Source: Sulfurovum sp. TSL6
GTDB lineage: Bacteria > Campylobacterota > Campylobacteria > Campylobacterales > Sulfurovaceae
NCBI RefSeq assembly: GCF_019972115.1
Contig: NZ_BPFJ01000001.1
Location: 310,001-374,000 of the forward strand
Length of the DNA: 64,000 nt
Direction: 5' to 3'
Within the stretch, counting starts at the first letter, position 1; each line of letters starts with the position of its first letter. The notes under the pieces are model-generated. The model did no database searches. It saw nothing but the letters and a program-made list of their open reading frames with translations, and was not told the DNA's origin. Positions 52,950 through 63,164 of the stretch are shown piece after piece. The position numbers and the translations under genes were made by a program.

Positions 52950-54332
52950 ATGAAATTTAATGAATTCGATTTTCATGCTGATCTAGCAAAAGGTGTGAAA
53001 ATAGCAGGCTTTAAAGAGCCCAGCCCTATCCAGGAGATGGCTATCCCCATCATTGCAAATGGCAGTGATATGGTAGGTCAAGCTCATACGGGTACAGGAA
53101 AGACAGCAGCGTTTGGTCTTCCTATGATGGATAAACTTGCCAAAGGTGAGATAGAAAGAGCATTGGTCATCACACCCACAAGAGAGTTGGCAACGCAGGT
53201 AGCTGATGAACTCTATCATTTAGGACGTTTTGCAGGTATCAGAACGTTAACTGTGTATGGCGGTGTAGGGTATGGACGTCAGATAGCACTGATTCACAAA
53301 GGTGTACAGATCGTCGTAGCAACACCTGGAAGACTTAAAGATCTCTACAAAAAAGGCAAGATCGATGTGTTTAATCCGGAGATCGTTGTACTTGATGAAG
53401 CAGATGAAATGCTTGATATGGGTTTCCTTGAAGAGATCAAAGAGATATTTGAGTACATTCCTCAAAACAGACAAACATTACTCTTCTCTGCAACGATGCC
53501 TGAACCGATCAAAGAGTTGGCAAGTAACATTCTCTATCAGCCAGAGTATATTTCTGTGGTAGGAGATGAGGAAACAACCAATAACATCATAGATCAACGT
53601 TACTATATGATACATGAGCACCAAAGAGATGAAGCAATTGTGAAACTTCTTGAAACAGAAAAGACCAATAAATGTATTATCTTTTGCCGTATGAAAAGGG
53701 AAGTGGACAGACTGACCGAACATTTGCAGGCATTAGGATTTAATGCCAGCGGTTTACACGGTGACTTGGAACAGATGGACAGAGAAGTGGTCATTAAAGC
53801 TTATAGAAGAGGCGAAACGAAGATCATGGTGGCTACAGATGTCGCTGCACGTGGTCTTGACGTAAAAGATGTTACACATGTTTTCAATTACCATATTCCT
53901 TTTGATCCGCAATCTTATGTACACCGTATCGGCCGTACAGGACGTGCAGGAAGAAGTGGTCAGGCCATCACTTTGGTGACAACTGAAGAGTTTAAAGAAC
54001 TTCAACGTATCCAAAAAGAAGTAGGTGCAGATATGCGTTTAGCTACGATTCAAGGTGGTGCGGGACTTGATGATGCAAGCTGTGAATATTTGACTGAACA
54101 GATCAGAAATATCCATGTACATAACGATGCAGCAGCGTTGTTGGACTACATGGGAGACATGGATAAAGAGATGCTTTTAACAAAACTGATCTCACGTCTG
54201 ATAGAAGATGAACAGCATAACATTGGAACCCAAATAGGTTTTGATCAAAATACCGTAGATGAGATGATGCAAGGGTATGTAAAGGAACAAAAAGCAACAC
54301 GTAGTAGCAATCGTAGAAAAAAGAGAAGATAA
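52950..54332 (+). CDS. DEAD-box ATP-dependent RNA helicase
   Basis: A 460-residue RNA helicase with all core motifs: Q motif FKEPSPIQEMAIP, Walker A AHTGTGKTAA, PTRELATQ, VLDEADEML, FSATMP, ATDVAARGLDVKDV and HRIGRTGRAGRSG. The C-terminal part (370-460) ends in a basic tail (RSSNRRKKRR) suited to RNA contact. It resembles CsdA/RhlE-type helicases that assist ribosome assembly and mRNA decay at low temperature. A hairpin lies just ahead of its ribosome site AAAGGTAA. Confidence 0.93.
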   Translation: MKFNEFDFHADLAKGVKIAGFKEPSPIQEMAIPIIANGSDMVGQAHTGTGKTAAFGLPMMDKLAKGEIERALVITPTRELATQVADELYHLGRFAGIRTLTVYGGVGYGRQIALIHKGVQIVVATPGRLKDLYKKGKIDVFNPEIVVLDEADEMLDMGFLEEIKEIFEYIPQNRQTLLFSATMPEPIKELASNILYQPEYISVVGDEETTNNIIDQRYYMIHEHQRDEAIVKLLETEKTNKCIIFCRMKREVDRLTEHLQALGFNASGLHGDLEQMDREVVIKAYRRGETKIMVATDVAARGLDVKDVTHVFNYHIPFDPQSYVHRIGRTGRAGRSGQAITLVTTEEFKELQRIQKEVGADMRLATIQGGAGLDDASCEYLTEQIRNIHVHNDAAALLDYMGDMDKEMLLTKLISRLIEDEQHNIGTQIGFDQNTVDEMMQGYVKEQKATRSSNRRKKRR

Positions 54333-54403
54333 TTCTTTTTTTTTACCTAATAACAAGCAAAACTATTTTAAAATTTGTAAACTTATAAAGTGAGGTTAAT
54401 CAC

Positions 54404-54634
54404 ATGGAAATAGATTTAGTAAGCGAAGGCTTAAAATTTATGGTACTGGGAATGATGGTCGTATTTGTCTTCCTGGTAATATTGGTTCAGGTAATGAAGC
54501 TACAAGCTAAAATTATCAATAAATTCTTCCCAGAAAAAGCACCTGAAGTAGTTCCTGCTACAAAGAATGTGACTGAGGAAGGTCATCATGTTGCGGCTAT
54601 TATTGCAGCTGTCACAGAATTTCGTAAAAAATGA
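54404..54634 (+). CDS. oadG: Oxaloacetate decarboxylase gamma subunit
   Basis: A 76-residue protein with one N-terminal membrane helix (VSEGLKFMVLGMMVVFVFLVILVQVM) and a short hydrophilic tail, the OadG layout. OadG anchors the alpha subunit to the membrane beta subunit and may bind zinc through its C-terminus; the tail histidines (GHHVAA) fit. It begins the oadG-oadA-oadB run, 17 bases before oadA. A GTGAGG site precedes the start. Confidence 0.85.
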   Translation: MEIDLVSEGLKFMVLGMMVVFVFLVILVQVMKLQAKIINKFFPEKAPEVVPATKNVTEEGHHVAAIIAAVTEFRKK

Positions 54635-54651
54635 TAAACAAGGTATAGTAA

Positions 54652-56454
54652 ATGGCTAAAAAATATATTGATGTAATGGACACAACCTTTAGAGACGGAT
54701 TTCAGTCTGTCTTTGGCGGTCGTGTACTTATGGATGATTTTTTCCCTGCAGTAGAAGCAGCGAAGAATGCAGGTATTAATCACTTCGAATTTGGTGGAGG
54801 AGCAAGATTCCAATCACTGTTCTTTTACTTACAGGAAAATGCATTTGAGATGATGGACGGTTTTAGAGAGATCGTAGGACCGGATGCTAACCTTCAAGTA
54901 CTTTCACGTGGTATCAACACAGTAATGCTTGATACAGGTAGCCGTGAAATGATCGAACTTTTTGCAAAAATGTTTAAAAAACATGGTACAACAACCGTAC
55001 GTAACTTTGATGCACTGAACGATGTGAATAACCTTGCATTCTCTGCAGAAATGATCAAAAAACATGGTCTTGACCATGAAGTTGTGGTCACAATGATGGA
55101 CCTTCCTCCAGGATGTAAAGGTGCACATGATGTTGCTTTTTACGAAAAAACACTGAGAAATATTTTAGACTCGGGTATCTCTTATGACAGCGTATGTTTT
55201 AAAGATGCATCAGGAACTGCAAATCCTCATAAAGTATATGAGACTATCGCAATGGCAAGAAAGCTTCTTGGTGACAGTGTACACTTAAGACTTCACACAC
55301 ATGAAACAGCAGGTGTTTCAGTCGCATCTTACCTTGCAGCACTAGATGCAGGGGCAAATGGTATCGATATGGCAGCATCACCGGTAAGTGGTGGTACAAG
55401 TCAACCGGATATCCTTACAATGCTTCATGCAACAAAAGGAACAGATTATAATCTTGGTGACCTACAGCTTGATAAAATTCTGAAGTATGAAGAGAGACTT
55501 AAAGAGTGTCTTTCTGACTACATGATACCGCCTGAAGCAACACAAGTATCACCTCTTATCCCATTCTCACCTATGCCTGGTGGTGCATTGACAGCAAACA
55601 CGCAGATGATGAGAGACTCTGGTGATCTTGAAAAGTTCGACGAAGTGATCGGTGCGATGAAAGAAGTCGTAGAGCGTGGCGGTTATGGTACATCTGTAAC
55701 ACCAGTGAGTCAATTTTACTGGCAGCAGGCTTATGCCAACGTGATGTTCGGACCATGGAAGCAGATAGCTCCAGGATATGGACGTATGGTACTTGGTTAC
55801 TTTGGTAAAACACCAGTACAAGCAGATGAGGAGATCATCGAACTTGCATCTAAAAAATTGGACTTAGAGCCTACCACAGAAAATCCTTTAGATATTGCTG
55901 ATAGAGATGAAACAAAATCTATCGCACACTGGACAAAAGTACTTGAAGATGAAGGGTTGGAAACTTCAGATGAAAACATCTTCATCGCAGGTGCATGTGC
56001 TGAAAAAGGTATTGCGTTCTTGAAGGGTGAAAGTCCTCTCATGGTAAGAAAAAATGATGAAAATATAAGTAATGGAGAAGCAGATATGGCAGGGAATTAT
56101 ACAGTAGTAGTAGATGGTAAACAATATAGTGTACAAGTAGCAGAGGGTGAGGGAGATATCCAAATAGCACCTGCAACACCGGCACAAGTAAATGCAGTAG
56201 CAGAATCAGCAACACCAGCATTGGTACCGGGTGCAGCGGGAAGTGTGGAAGTACACTCACAGACACCAGGTAATGTATGGAAGATCGTTAAAAACCCGGG
56301 TGATACTGTTGCTGAAGGTGATGTTATTATGATTCTTGAAGCGATGAAGATGGAAATTGATATCGCTGCACCAAAAGCGGGTAAAATTGCCTCAATCAAT
56401 GTCAACGTCAACGATTCAGTCGCAGACGGACAACTTCTAGCCACAATGGAGTAA
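54652..56454 (+). CDS. oadA: Oxaloacetate decarboxylase alpha subunit (biotin-carrying carboxyltransferase)
   Basis: A 600-residue protein: carboxyltransferase TIM barrel (about 1-290), PYC/OADA conserved domain (290-465), a flexible linker rich in Ala/Val/Glu (about 485-540) and a biotinyl domain with the biotin lysine near 566 (EAMKME). It moves CO2 from oxaloacetate to biotin, giving pyruvate. Metal ligands are visible as Asp in [10 protein letters not shown], Lys in CFKDASG and the HTH pair. The DGFQS and EFGGGARF segments differ from the family DAHQS and EMWGGATF, marking a divergent branch. Operon with oadG and oadB. Confidence 0.88.
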   Translation: MAKKYIDVMDTTFRDGFQSVFGGRVLMDDFFPAVEAAKNAGINHFEFGGGARFQSLFFYLQENAFEMMDGFREIVGPDANLQVLSRGINTVMLDTGSREMIELFAKMFKKHGTTTVRNFDALNDVNNLAFSAEMIKKHGLDHEVVVTMMDLPPGCKGAHDVAFYEKTLRNILDSGISYDSVCFKDASGTANPHKVYETIAMARKLLGDSVHLRLHTHETAGVSVASYLAALDAGANGIDMAASPVSGGTSQPDILTMLHATKGTDYNLGDLQLDKILKYEERLKECLSDYMIPPEATQVSPLIPFSPMPGGALTANTQMMRDSGDLEKFDEVIGAMKEVVERGGYGTSVTPVSQFYWQQAYANVMFGPWKQIAPGYGRMVLGYFGKTPVQADEEIIELASKKLDLEPTTENPLDIADRDETKSIAHWTKVLEDEGLETSDENIFIAGACAEKGIAFLKGESPLMVRKNDENISNGEADMAGNYTVVVDGKQYSVQVAEGEGDIQIAPATPAQVNAVAESATPALVPGAAGSVEVHSQTPGNVWKIVKNPGDTVAEGDVIMILEAMKMEIDIAAPKAGKIASINVNVNDSVADGQLLATME

Positions 56455-56456
56455 GC

Positions 56457-57782
56457 ATGAAGCTCAAACATCTTTTACTCTCGATGATGTTTGCTTTTAC
56501 AGCACTCACATCAACAGTGCAAGCCAGTGTGCATGAAGCACCTGCTGCCCCAGCGCAAGAAGAACAAGTCTATGAACCTAAATCTATCACTCAACTTCTT
56601 GTAAGCTTTTTTGAAACGACAGGTCTCAATGCCATGGTAAACCCGGAAGAGGGTGTCAAAAATGGTCATGGTGATGAGATGAGTCTATTTGCCCAAAGTT
56701 GGGGTAAACTTATTATGTTTACTATCATCTTTATACTTTTCTATTTAGCTATTGCTAAAGGATTTGAACCACTTCTTCTTTTACCTATTGCTTTTGGTGG
56801 ACTTCTGGCCAATATACCTATCGCTAATATGACAAGTGATCATGGAATGCTAGGTATTATCTACAATATGGGTATTGCTAACGAATTCTTTCCTCTACTG
56901 ATCTTTATGGGTGTTGGAGCAATGACAGACTTCGGACCACTTCTTTCTAATCCTAAAACAGCACTTCTTGGTGGGGCTGCTCAGTTTGGAATCTTTGGCT
57001 CATTGGTTGGTGCCGCTGCACTTTCTCAGTATACTGGAATGGTAGACTTTACACTTAAGCAGTCTGCAGCGATCAGTATCATTGGTGGAGCGGATGGTCC
57101 TACATCTATATTTATCGCGTCAGCATTGGCACCGGAACTTCTTGGAGCTATCGCAGTTGCTGCGTATTCATATATGGCATTGGTTCCAGTGATCCAACCT
57201 CCGATAATGAGAGCCTTAACGAATAAAGAAGAGCGTCAGATCGTAATGAAGACAACAAGAAAAGTGAATAGACTTGAAAAGCTTATTTTCCCTCTAATCG
57301 TTATTATGATGATCGCATTGATCTTACCGGACGCAGCACCACTTATGGGTTCTTTTGCACTGGGTAACTTTGCAAAAGAGTCAGGCGTTGTTGATAGACT
57401 TTCAAATGAGATGCAAAACTCACTCATTAACATTGTAACTATCTTCCTTGGTCTTGGTGTGGGTTCTAAATTGGCTTCAGATTCGTTCTTGGTAGCTGAG
57501 ACAATGGGTATTATGATCATTGGTCTTCTTGCATTCGCTGCAGGTACAGCGGCAGGTGTGCTCATGGGTAAAATTATGAACAAATTTTCTAAAGAACCTA
57601 TCAATCCACTTATCGGTGCAGCAGGGGTTTCTGCAGTACCGATGGCAGCAAGGGTTGTAAGTAAAGTTGGTTCTGAAGAAAAACCGGGTAATATTCTGCT
57701 TATGCATGCCATGGGTCCAAACGTGGCTGGTGTTATCGGTTCAGCCGTAGCAGCAGGTGTACTACTTTCTATCTTTAAATAA
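56457..57782 (+). CDS. oadB: Oxaloacetate decarboxylase beta subunit (sodium pump)
   Basis: A 441-residue membrane protein that couples carboxybiotin decarboxylation to Na+ export. After a signal-like N-terminus ([23 protein letters not shown]) come about nine to eleven membrane segments with the family blocks [35 protein letters not shown] (Asp of the Na+ site) and the closing [15 protein letters not shown]. The N-terminal extension of about 75 residues is longer than in Klebsiella OadB. It starts two bases after oadA and is followed by paired hairpins, then pckA. Confidence 0.94.
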   Translation: MKLKHLLLSMMFAFTALTSTVQASVHEAPAAPAQEEQVYEPKSITQLLVSFFETTGLNAMVNPEEGVKNGHGDEMSLFAQSWGKLIMFTIIFILFYLAIAKGFEPLLLLPIAFGGLLANIPIANMTSDHGMLGIIYNMGIANEFFPLLIFMGVGAMTDFGPLLSNPKTALLGGAAQFGIFGSLVGAAALSQYTGMVDFTLKQSAAISIIGGADGPTSIFIASALAPELLGAIAVAAYSYMALVPVIQPPIMRALTNKEERQIVMKTTRKVNRLEKLIFPLIVIMMIALILPDAAPLMGSFALGNFAKESGVVDRLSNEMQNSLINIVTIFLGLGVGSKLASDSFLVAETMGIMIIGLLAFAAGTAAGVLMGKIMNKFSKEPINPLIGAAGVSAVPMAARVVSKVGSEEKPGNILLMHAMGPNVAGVIGSAVAAGVLLSIFK

Positions 57783-57797
57783 AGTAGTTTCACATAT

Positions 57798-57823
57798 TAT
57801 GCTTCCTCTAGTGAGGAAGCATA
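57798..57823 (+). promoter_or_regulatory. First hairpin of the oadB-pckA spacer
   Basis: TATGCTTCCTC (57798-57808) pairs perfectly over 11 bp with GAGGAAGCATA (57813-57823) around a TAGT loop. It starts 16 bases after the oadB stop. Its right arm shares bases 57817-57823 with the next hairpin, so both cannot form at once. Confidence 0.7.
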
Positions 57824-57859
57824 AGTTAGAAAATAATAGATATTTTCTAACTTATGCTT
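57817..57859 (+). promoter_or_regulatory. Second, longer hairpin of the oadB-pckA spacer, overlapping the first
   Basis: A perfect 19-bp inverted repeat (57817-57835 with 57841-57859) around a five-base ATAGA loop. It ends 38 bases before the pckA start. A further small stem ATGC-TTTA-GCAT (57854-57865) overlaps its right arm. No U-run follows, so it may act as attenuator, RNA processing or stability element rather than simple terminator. Confidence 0.7.
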
Positions 57860-57896
57860 TAGCATGATAAAAATAAAAGAAAGAAATAGGATACTT

Positions 57897-59486
57897 ATGA
57901 GTACTAAAACGCCCAACGGACTTGATAAACTAGGATTGAAAGATATCGGAGATGTCTATTACAATTTAAGTTATGACGAGTTGCAAGCGCACGAAGTAAA
58001 CAGCGGAGAGTGTAAGATCTCAACATCAGGTACAGCAATGTGTGATACAGGAATCTTCACAGGACGTAGTCCTAAAGATAAATATTTTGTTGATCAAGCA
58101 CCTTCAAATGAACATATTGCTTGGGGTGATATCAATGCTAAGATAGATAAAGAGATCTATGATGAACTCCTTGATCTTATATTAACTCAACTTTCTGGTA
58201 AGAACATTTATGTGACAGATGTTTATGCAGGAGCAAGTGCTGCAAGTAAACGTTCTGTACGTTTTGTCACTGAAGTGGCATGGCAGGCACACTTTGTTAA
58301 AAATATGTTCATCCGTCCTACCGAGTCTGAACTCGAAAGATTTGAACCAGACTTCACTGTCTATAATGCATGTAAAGCAGTAGATGAAAAGTATAAAGAA
58401 CATGGATTGAATTCTGATGTTTTTGTAGTGTTTAATGTAGAAGAAAACGTGGGTATCATTGGTGGAACATGGTATGGCGGTGAGATGAAAAAAGGTATCT
58501 TCTCTATGATGAACTACTGGTTGCCACTTGAGGGTAAACTTTCTATGCACTGTTCTGCCAATGTAGGTAAAGAGGGTGATGTATGTCTATTCTTTGGACT
58601 TTCAGGTACAGGTAAAACAACGCTTTCCACAGATCCTCAAAGGGCACTTATCGGTGATGATGAACATGGTTGGGACAATCATGGTGTCTTTAACTTTGAA
58701 GGCGGATGTTACGCGAAAGTGATCAATCTTGATGAAAAATCCGAACCAGAGATCTATGGTGCGATTGTGAAAGATGCACTTTTGGAAAATGTTGTCGCGG
58801 ATGATAATGGTGAGGTTGATTATACGGATGGTTCTAAAACAGAGAATACACGTGTTTCATATCCTATAGAACATATTGAAAATCATAAAAAAGACTTACA
58901 GGCAGGTCATCCAAATAACATTATCTTCCTTTCAGCGGATGCATTTGGTGTATTGCCTCCGGTAAGTAAACTGACCAAAGAACAGGCAATGTATTATTTC
59001 CTTAGCGGATATACAGCTAAAGTGGCTGGAACAGAGAGAGGTATTACTGAGCCAGTAGCAACATTCTCTGCATGTTTTGGTGAAGCATTCTTGCCATTGC
59101 ACCCAACTGTCTATGCTAAACTTCTTGGTGAGAAGATAGATGAACATGGAGTAAATGTATACCTTGTAAATACGGGATGGACAGGTGGTCCTTACGGTAC
59201 AGGTAAGCGTATGAGTATCAAAAATACGAGAGCATGTATCGATGGTATCTTGAGTGGTGCTATCTTAGATACTGAGTTTGAAACCCTTGATACCTTTAAT
59301 CTTGCAATCCCTAAAACATTGGATGGTGTAGATACGGCTGTACTTAATCCGAGAAATACATGGGAAGACAAAGATGAGTATGACGCAATGTTAGCGAAGC
59401 TTGCTGGTATGTTCCAAGAGAATTTCCATCGTTATGATGGAAATGGTGACGAGTTTGACTTCGCATCTGCAGGTCCTCAACTATAA
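57897..59486 (+). CDS. pckA: ATP-dependent phosphoenolpyruvate carboxykinase
   Basis: A 529-residue PEPCK that converts oxaloacetate and ATP to PEP, CO2 and ADP (or the reverse). Signatures: [12 protein letters not shown], the metal/oxaloacetate site around [20 protein letters not shown], the kinase-1 P-loop [14 protein letters not shown] and [15 protein letters not shown], and [18 protein letters not shown] take ATG 57897, after ATAGGATACTT, rather than the upstream in-frame ATG. Downstream of oadGAB, the enzymes would partition oxaloacetate between pyruvate and PEP. Confidence 0.97.
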   Translation: MSTKTPNGLDKLGLKDIGDVYYNLSYDELQAHEVNSGECKISTSGTAMCDTGIFTGRSPKDKYFVDQAPSNEHIAWGDINAKIDKEIYDELLDLILTQLSGKNIYVTDVYAGASAASKRSVRFVTEVAWQAHFVKNMFIRPTESELERFEPDFTVYNACKAVDEKYKEHGLNSDVFVVFNVEENVGIIGGTWYGGEMKKGIFSMMNYWLPLEGKLSMHCSANVGKEGDVCLFFGLSGTGKTTLSTDPQRALIGDDEHGWDNHGVFNFEGGCYAKVINLDEKSEPEIYGAIVKDALLENVVADDNGEVDYTDGSKTENTRVSYPIEHIENHKKDLQAGHPNNIIFLSADAFGVLPPVSKLTKEQAMYYFLSGYTAKVAGTERGITEPVATFSACFGEAFLPLHPTVYAKLLGEKIDEHGVNVYLVNTGWTGGPYGTGKRMSIKNTRACIDGILSGAILDTEFETLDTFNLAIPKTLDGVDTAVLNPRNTWEDKDEYDAMLAKLAGMFQENFHRYDGNGDEFDFASAGPQL

Positions 59487-59494
59487 AAATAGAT

Positions 59495-59520
59495 ACTCGC
59501 ACAAATAATTTTGTGTGAGT
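59495..59520 (+). terminator. Terminator-like hairpin after pckA
   Basis: ACTCGCACAAA (59495-59505) pairs with TTTGTGTGAGT (59510-59520) over 11 bp with one G-U and a four-base loop, 8 bases after the pckA stop. A T-run comes 14 bases later rather than immediately. Confidence 0.55.
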
Positions 59521-59599
59521 CATTACAAACCCCTTTTTTTAATAAATCACTTTTTCAACCCAGCAATTCGACTCATTCATTATAAATTTCCGATATAGT

Positions 59600-60505
59600 T
59601 TATTTTATAAGGTTTTGATTAGTCTCCATGGTTTGTTTCAGGTCATCAAGTACTTTATTCAGATGTACAAGCACCCACAAATGTCCTGCACCTGGTACAA
59701 GCGTCATTTCACTGTTTGGTACTTTACTGCTAAGGTACTTTCCCATGGCAGGAGAAGCACTGCGATCAAGTTCACCGTACCAAAAATGCACTCTTGCTTT
59801 GATCTGTCCTAAAGGGAATCCCCATGGATGGCCATGGTTGGCTGACATGTCATCTACCATTCCCTGGGAACCATTACCTAGAGCCTCTGTAAAATCCTTA
59901 ATGAGAATTTCTCGGATTTCCGGACGTTTGAGTAGGGTTTGATCAACTTCATGTACTTTGTATTTCATGGATTGTATATAATGGGCAGGATTATGCCGTA
60001 TGGCAATGCCAAGCAAGCGGATATTTAAATTTGACAGCCAGGGAACATACCACGCTAGCTTCATAAAAAAATGGTTCGTTTTACTCATACCTTCGAAAAT
60101 GCCGGGTGCATTTGTCGGTGCGGGAGAGGCCACAATACTTACGGCATGAATGCGTTCTTGCAATTTCCAGGCAGAGGCAAGTGCACCAGGGCCACCGCCA
60201 GACACACCTACTACTGCAAAACTTTGGATGTTCAATGCATCTGCTAATATTGCGATGTCATCGGACAGATCCGTTAGCGTCCGACCCGGTTTGGCATGTG
60301 ATCGGCCGTAGCCTGGCCTGTCAGGTGCAATAATACGCAATCCATCCGGAAAAGGATTATCAGGCAGCATCCCCCAGGATAGTCGAGATCCGGGAAGACC
60401 ATGAAGAAGAAACACTGGCATGCCCAGTTCATCACCGTACTCTGTATACGCTAGACAACGCTTATCGGGTAACTTAATAAAAGTATCTACTCTCACATTC
60501 TTCAT
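59600..60505 (-). CDS. Alpha/beta hydrolase
   Basis: A 301-residue alpha/beta-hydrolase-fold protein. The oxyanion region is LLHGLPGSRLSW, then APDRPGYGRS; the nucleophile elbow is VGVSGGGPGA with Ser near residue 102, the acid is probably in YGELDRSASP and the base His in GAGHLW. No signal peptide. The reaction could be hydrolysis of an ester, epoxide or other small molecule; sequence does not decide. It is convergent with pckA and divergent from the transglutaminase-like gene, with a 245-base gap showing no further gene. Confidence 0.85.
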   Translation of the reverse strand: MKNVRVDTFIKLPDKRCLAYTEYGDELGMPVFLLHGLPGSRLSWGMLPDNPFPDGLRIIAPDRPGYGRSHAKPGRTLTDLSDDIAILADALNIQSFAVVGVSGGGPGALASAWKLQERIHAVSIVASPAPTNAPGIFEGMSKTNHFFMKLAWYVPWLSNLNIRLLGIAIRHNPAHYIQSMKYKVHEVDQTLLKRPEIREILIKDFTEALGNGSQGMVDDMSANHGHPWGFPLGQIKARVHFWYGELDRSASPAMGKYLSSKVPNSEMTLVPGAGHLWVLVHLNKVLDDLKQTMETNQNLIK

Positions 60506-60750
60506 AATCCATTTTTCCTTATGGGTCAGTATCTCTCTTAGATCTTATAGTATAACAAAATACAATGTTATCAAGGAGTTTTATACTTTGATCTTGTTAA
60601 ATTTTTTAGCTAAATTTCATTAAGCAGGATTTGTCTATAAAACACTTAAGCTGCTTATGCAAAGCGTTAAATAAACCACACCGGTTAGAGGTAGTGAAGA
60701 TTGGTTACTATAGAATAATTACATTTATTTCATCTTTTGAGGTTGTTAAC

Positions 60751-61446
60751 ATGAAAACAGAGATCAAAAATCTAGCTGATTACAACAATTTAATCGTTAA
60801 AAATAAGGCTATTCGATTAACGAAATTTTACGAGACAGTGGAGGATAAAATAGTTGCGCTTTTTTATTATGTGCGGGATGATATTAAATTTCAGTTTCCC
60901 GTCGAGCTTGACTTCGTTCCAGCATCTAGGACAATCAAATACGGCTATGGGGTATGCAACAATAAAACAATCCTCTTTCTGGCACTGTGTAAAGCTATTG
61001 ATATTGAATCACGGATACATTTTTCCTTAATAGACAAGAGTATACAGCGAGGTTTGATCCGCGGTTTTTTCTACTGGATTATCCCTCAGAAAATTTCTCA
61101 TAGTTGGTTAGAGGTTAAGCTTAACAATACATGGTTTCTCATTGATTCCTATATTAATGATGCCGAATACTACACAGCCGCAAAGAAGAAATTGCATCAA
61201 AACGGTTGGAAGATAGGCTACTCAGTAGCATGTTCGAAAAATGCCTCTAGTATCGAGCTTGATTTTAAAAAAGAGCAGTTCGTTCAGATGGATGCAGTAA
61301 GTGATGACCATGGTGTTTTTGACAACCCCGAGGATTATTTTACCTCACCTCATTACAAAAACAGACCGAATGCATTATCACTTTTTTTCTACAGAATATT
61401 GATCGGAAGTGTAAATGAGAGGATTAAAAAAATGCGTTACTCCTAG
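60751..61446 (+). CDS. Transglutaminase-like cysteine-protease-fold protein
   Basis: A 231-residue cytoplasmic protein with the transglutaminase-like triad: Cys in YGVCNNKTILFLALC, His in SHSWLEVKLNN and Asp in WFLIDSY. The family includes peptidases, amidases and crosslinking enzymes. I place the start at ATG 60751 with GAGG eight bases upstream; the open frame extends 40 codons further without a site. C-terminal residues (YFTSPHYKNRPNALSLFFYRIL) are not recognised. It lies beside the adenylating enzyme gene, separated by 227 bases with no gene. Confidence 0.75.
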   Translation: MKTEIKNLADYNNLIVKNKAIRLTKFYETVEDKIVALFYYVRDDIKFQFPVELDFVPASRTIKYGYGVCNNKTILFLALCKAIDIESRIHFSLIDKSIQRGLIRGFFYWIIPQKISHSWLEVKLNNTWFLIDSYINDAEYYTAAKKKLHQNGWKIGYSVACSKNASSIELDFKKEQFVQMDAVSDDHGVFDNPEDYFTSPHYKNRPNALSLFFYRILIGSVNERIKKMRYS

Positions 61447-61550
61447 TCTGTTATACCATACATAAAAATATGGAAGATTAAAATACTTCTTGAAATAGTG
61501 GGACTTTTTTTGTATACTAGTAATACTTCAATAAAGGAGATTGAGGATAT

Positions 61551-61571
61551 TTTGTTATTTTAATAAATAGT
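61551..61571 (+). repeat. 21-base leader motif, copy 1
   Basis: TTTGTTATTTTAATAAATAGT, 123 bases before the adenylating enzyme start. It matches copy 2 (63165-63185) at 20 of 21 positions. Low complexity limits significance. Confidence 0.4.
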
Positions 61572-61673
61572 AATGTATTCAATTTGGATCATTAATTCAA
61601 ACGAAACTATATTGTTAGTATTGATAGGACTTATGATGCTGATATCAACTACTGCTACTGAGGAGTCACTAAT

Positions 61674-63032
61674 ATGAATTTCAGCTTTATTAGAACACTT
61701 GGATACTGGATTGGAGGTATTTGGACGGCTTGGGGAGGTCGTAAAAGAATAGAAGCCAAACAGCTTAAAAATCTTCGAAATCTTATAAAAAAGGTCCGTA
61801 AAAAATCGCCATATTTTAATAAACTTTATGCTCATTTGCCTGATACAGATCTTATTACACTAAACGATCTTCCAGTAACATCTAAGATTGACCTTATGGG
61901 TGATTTTGACAATTGGCTCACTGATCGATCTTTAACGCTTGCTCAAGCGAGAGAACATATGGACAGTATGGATAACCTTGGCGTTCCGATGGGTCAATAT
62001 GCTGTCTTTCGAACGTCCGGAACTTCGGGTGAACCTGCCGTTATCGTTATTCCGTCATCAGTCATTGAGTTTATCTTTGGTATTAATTTGGCCCGCTTTT
62101 CTAAGAGGCAATTACAAGTGGAATTGAAACTTCAAAAAGCGGGTACTAATATTGTTATTTCGGGTGGGAATGGGCATTTTGCCGGTGCCGGTTTTGATAA
62201 ACTTAGGCAAAACTTGACTCCACCAATTCCAAGAAAATTTACATTTATTCCAGCAGAACAAGCGATTGGAGAAACGGTTAAACAGCTCAATGAGACAGGA
62301 CAAATAGCAGAAATACTTACTTATCCAAGCATGCTGGCAATTTTGACTAAAGAACAAGAAGTTGGCCGTTTAGAAATAGAACCTAAACGTATCAAAGTTG
62401 CCGGTGAAACATTCACACCTGAGTTTCGTAAACGCGTTGAAAAGGCATTCCCTTCACTTGAGTTTGGTATTATGAATAGTTATGCTTGTACAGAGTGTCT
62501 TTTTATGGCTTTTGAGTGCGATTGTGGCCGTCAACATGTACCTGAAGATTGGGTCATATTAGAAGCAGTCGATGAAAATCATCAACCTGTTCCTGATGGG
62601 GAATTATCGACAACGGCACTGTTAACAGTACTTGCCAATGATCTTCAGCCCTTTATTCGCTATGATATCGGTGATCGCTTGCGATTTTATCGCGACCCTT
62701 GTCCATGCGGCTCACCATTTAAAAGTTTTCAAATTGAGGGAAGACAAGCAACAGTAGTTCGAGTGGGAAATGTCACACTGTCACCTTTGGCTTTTGATTT
62801 AGAACATGGAAGTGCACAACGAATACAATTGGTTCAAACTTCAGAATCTGTTTTTGAAGTTCGGGCTGAGCTTTTAAATCATGCGAAACCTGACCAGGTT
62901 TTTGAGCAAATAATTCAATCAGTAAATGCAGTATTTTCAAAAAATGGACTGGTAGATGTAAAGGTTGTAAAGAGTGATGCTCCTCCTCATCTAACTGCAA
63001 GTGGTAAGTTTCATGAAGTGATCCCCCTTTAA
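61674..63032 (+). CDS. PaaK/CapK-like adenylate-forming enzyme (CoA-ligase family)
   Basis: A 452-residue ANL-type enzyme related to phenylacetate-CoA ligase and CapK. The ATP loop is FRTSGTSGEPAVIV, with NSYACTECLFMAFECDCG in the middle and the RYDIGDRL motif before a cysteine pair (DPCPCGSPF) that may bind zinc. The C-terminal lid domain is present (LNHAKPDQVFEQ). It would activate an acid as an acyl-adenylate and perhaps transfer it to CoA. GAGGAG stands 8 bases before the start. The enoyl-CoA hydratase follows 239 bases later. Confidence 0.8.
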   Translation: MNFSFIRTLGYWIGGIWTAWGGRKRIEAKQLKNLRNLIKKVRKKSPYFNKLYAHLPDTDLITLNDLPVTSKIDLMGDFDNWLTDRSLTLAQAREHMDSMDNLGVPMGQYAVFRTSGTSGEPAVIVIPSSVIEFIFGINLARFSKRQLQVELKLQKAGTNIVISGGNGHFAGAGFDKLRQNLTPPIPRKFTFIPAEQAIGETVKQLNETGQIAEILTYPSMLAILTKEQEVGRLEIEPKRIKVAGETFTPEFRKRVEKAFPSLEFGIMNSYACTECLFMAFECDCGRQHVPEDWVILEAVDENHQPVPDGELSTTALLTVLANDLQPFIRYDIGDRLRFYRDPCPCGSPFKSFQIEGRQATVVRVGNVTLSPLAFDLEHGSAQRIQLVQTSESVFEVRAELLNHAKPDQVFEQIIQSVNAVFSKNGLVDVKVVKSDAPPHLTASGKFHEVIPL

Positions 63033-63164
63033 GTGATATGCTTGAGTATTTACTGCTGTATGTAATGAAAATGAACAATAGACGACAGAACACGAATACT
63101 TCACTAGTTTATTGCAGACACTTTTGATATACTCTTAATATTGATATACACAATCGATGGGCAC

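Noticed and set aside
54333-54403. Terminator formed by the A-rich end of the helicase gene and the following T-run
   Set aside because: The stem is nearly all A-T with a mismatch and overlaps the stop codon; it is probably just the Lys/Arg-coding end next to a T-tract.
56097-56471. Minus-strand open frame of 124 codons opposite the OadA linker and biotin domain
   Set aside because: It mirrors the low-complexity Ala/Val/Glu linker of OadA. The plus-strand protein has clear domains and the antisense frame has none.
57236-57793. Open frame of 185 codons on minus, opposite the end of oadB
   Set aside because: It lies entirely antisense to a strongly supported OadB reading frame; its residues are a Ser/Thr/Pro/Ala mix typical of an antisense frame, with no ribosome site or family match.
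57864-57896. Upstream start of pckA giving 11 extra residues
   Set aside because: This ATG lies five bases after the long hairpin with no ribosome site; ATG 57897 has AGGAT upstream and a usual PEPCK length.
60631-60750. N-terminal extension of the transglutaminase-like gene by 40 codons
   Set aside because: The upstream frame is open but has no ribosome site and does not look like the family, while GAGG stands at the right distance from ATG 60751.
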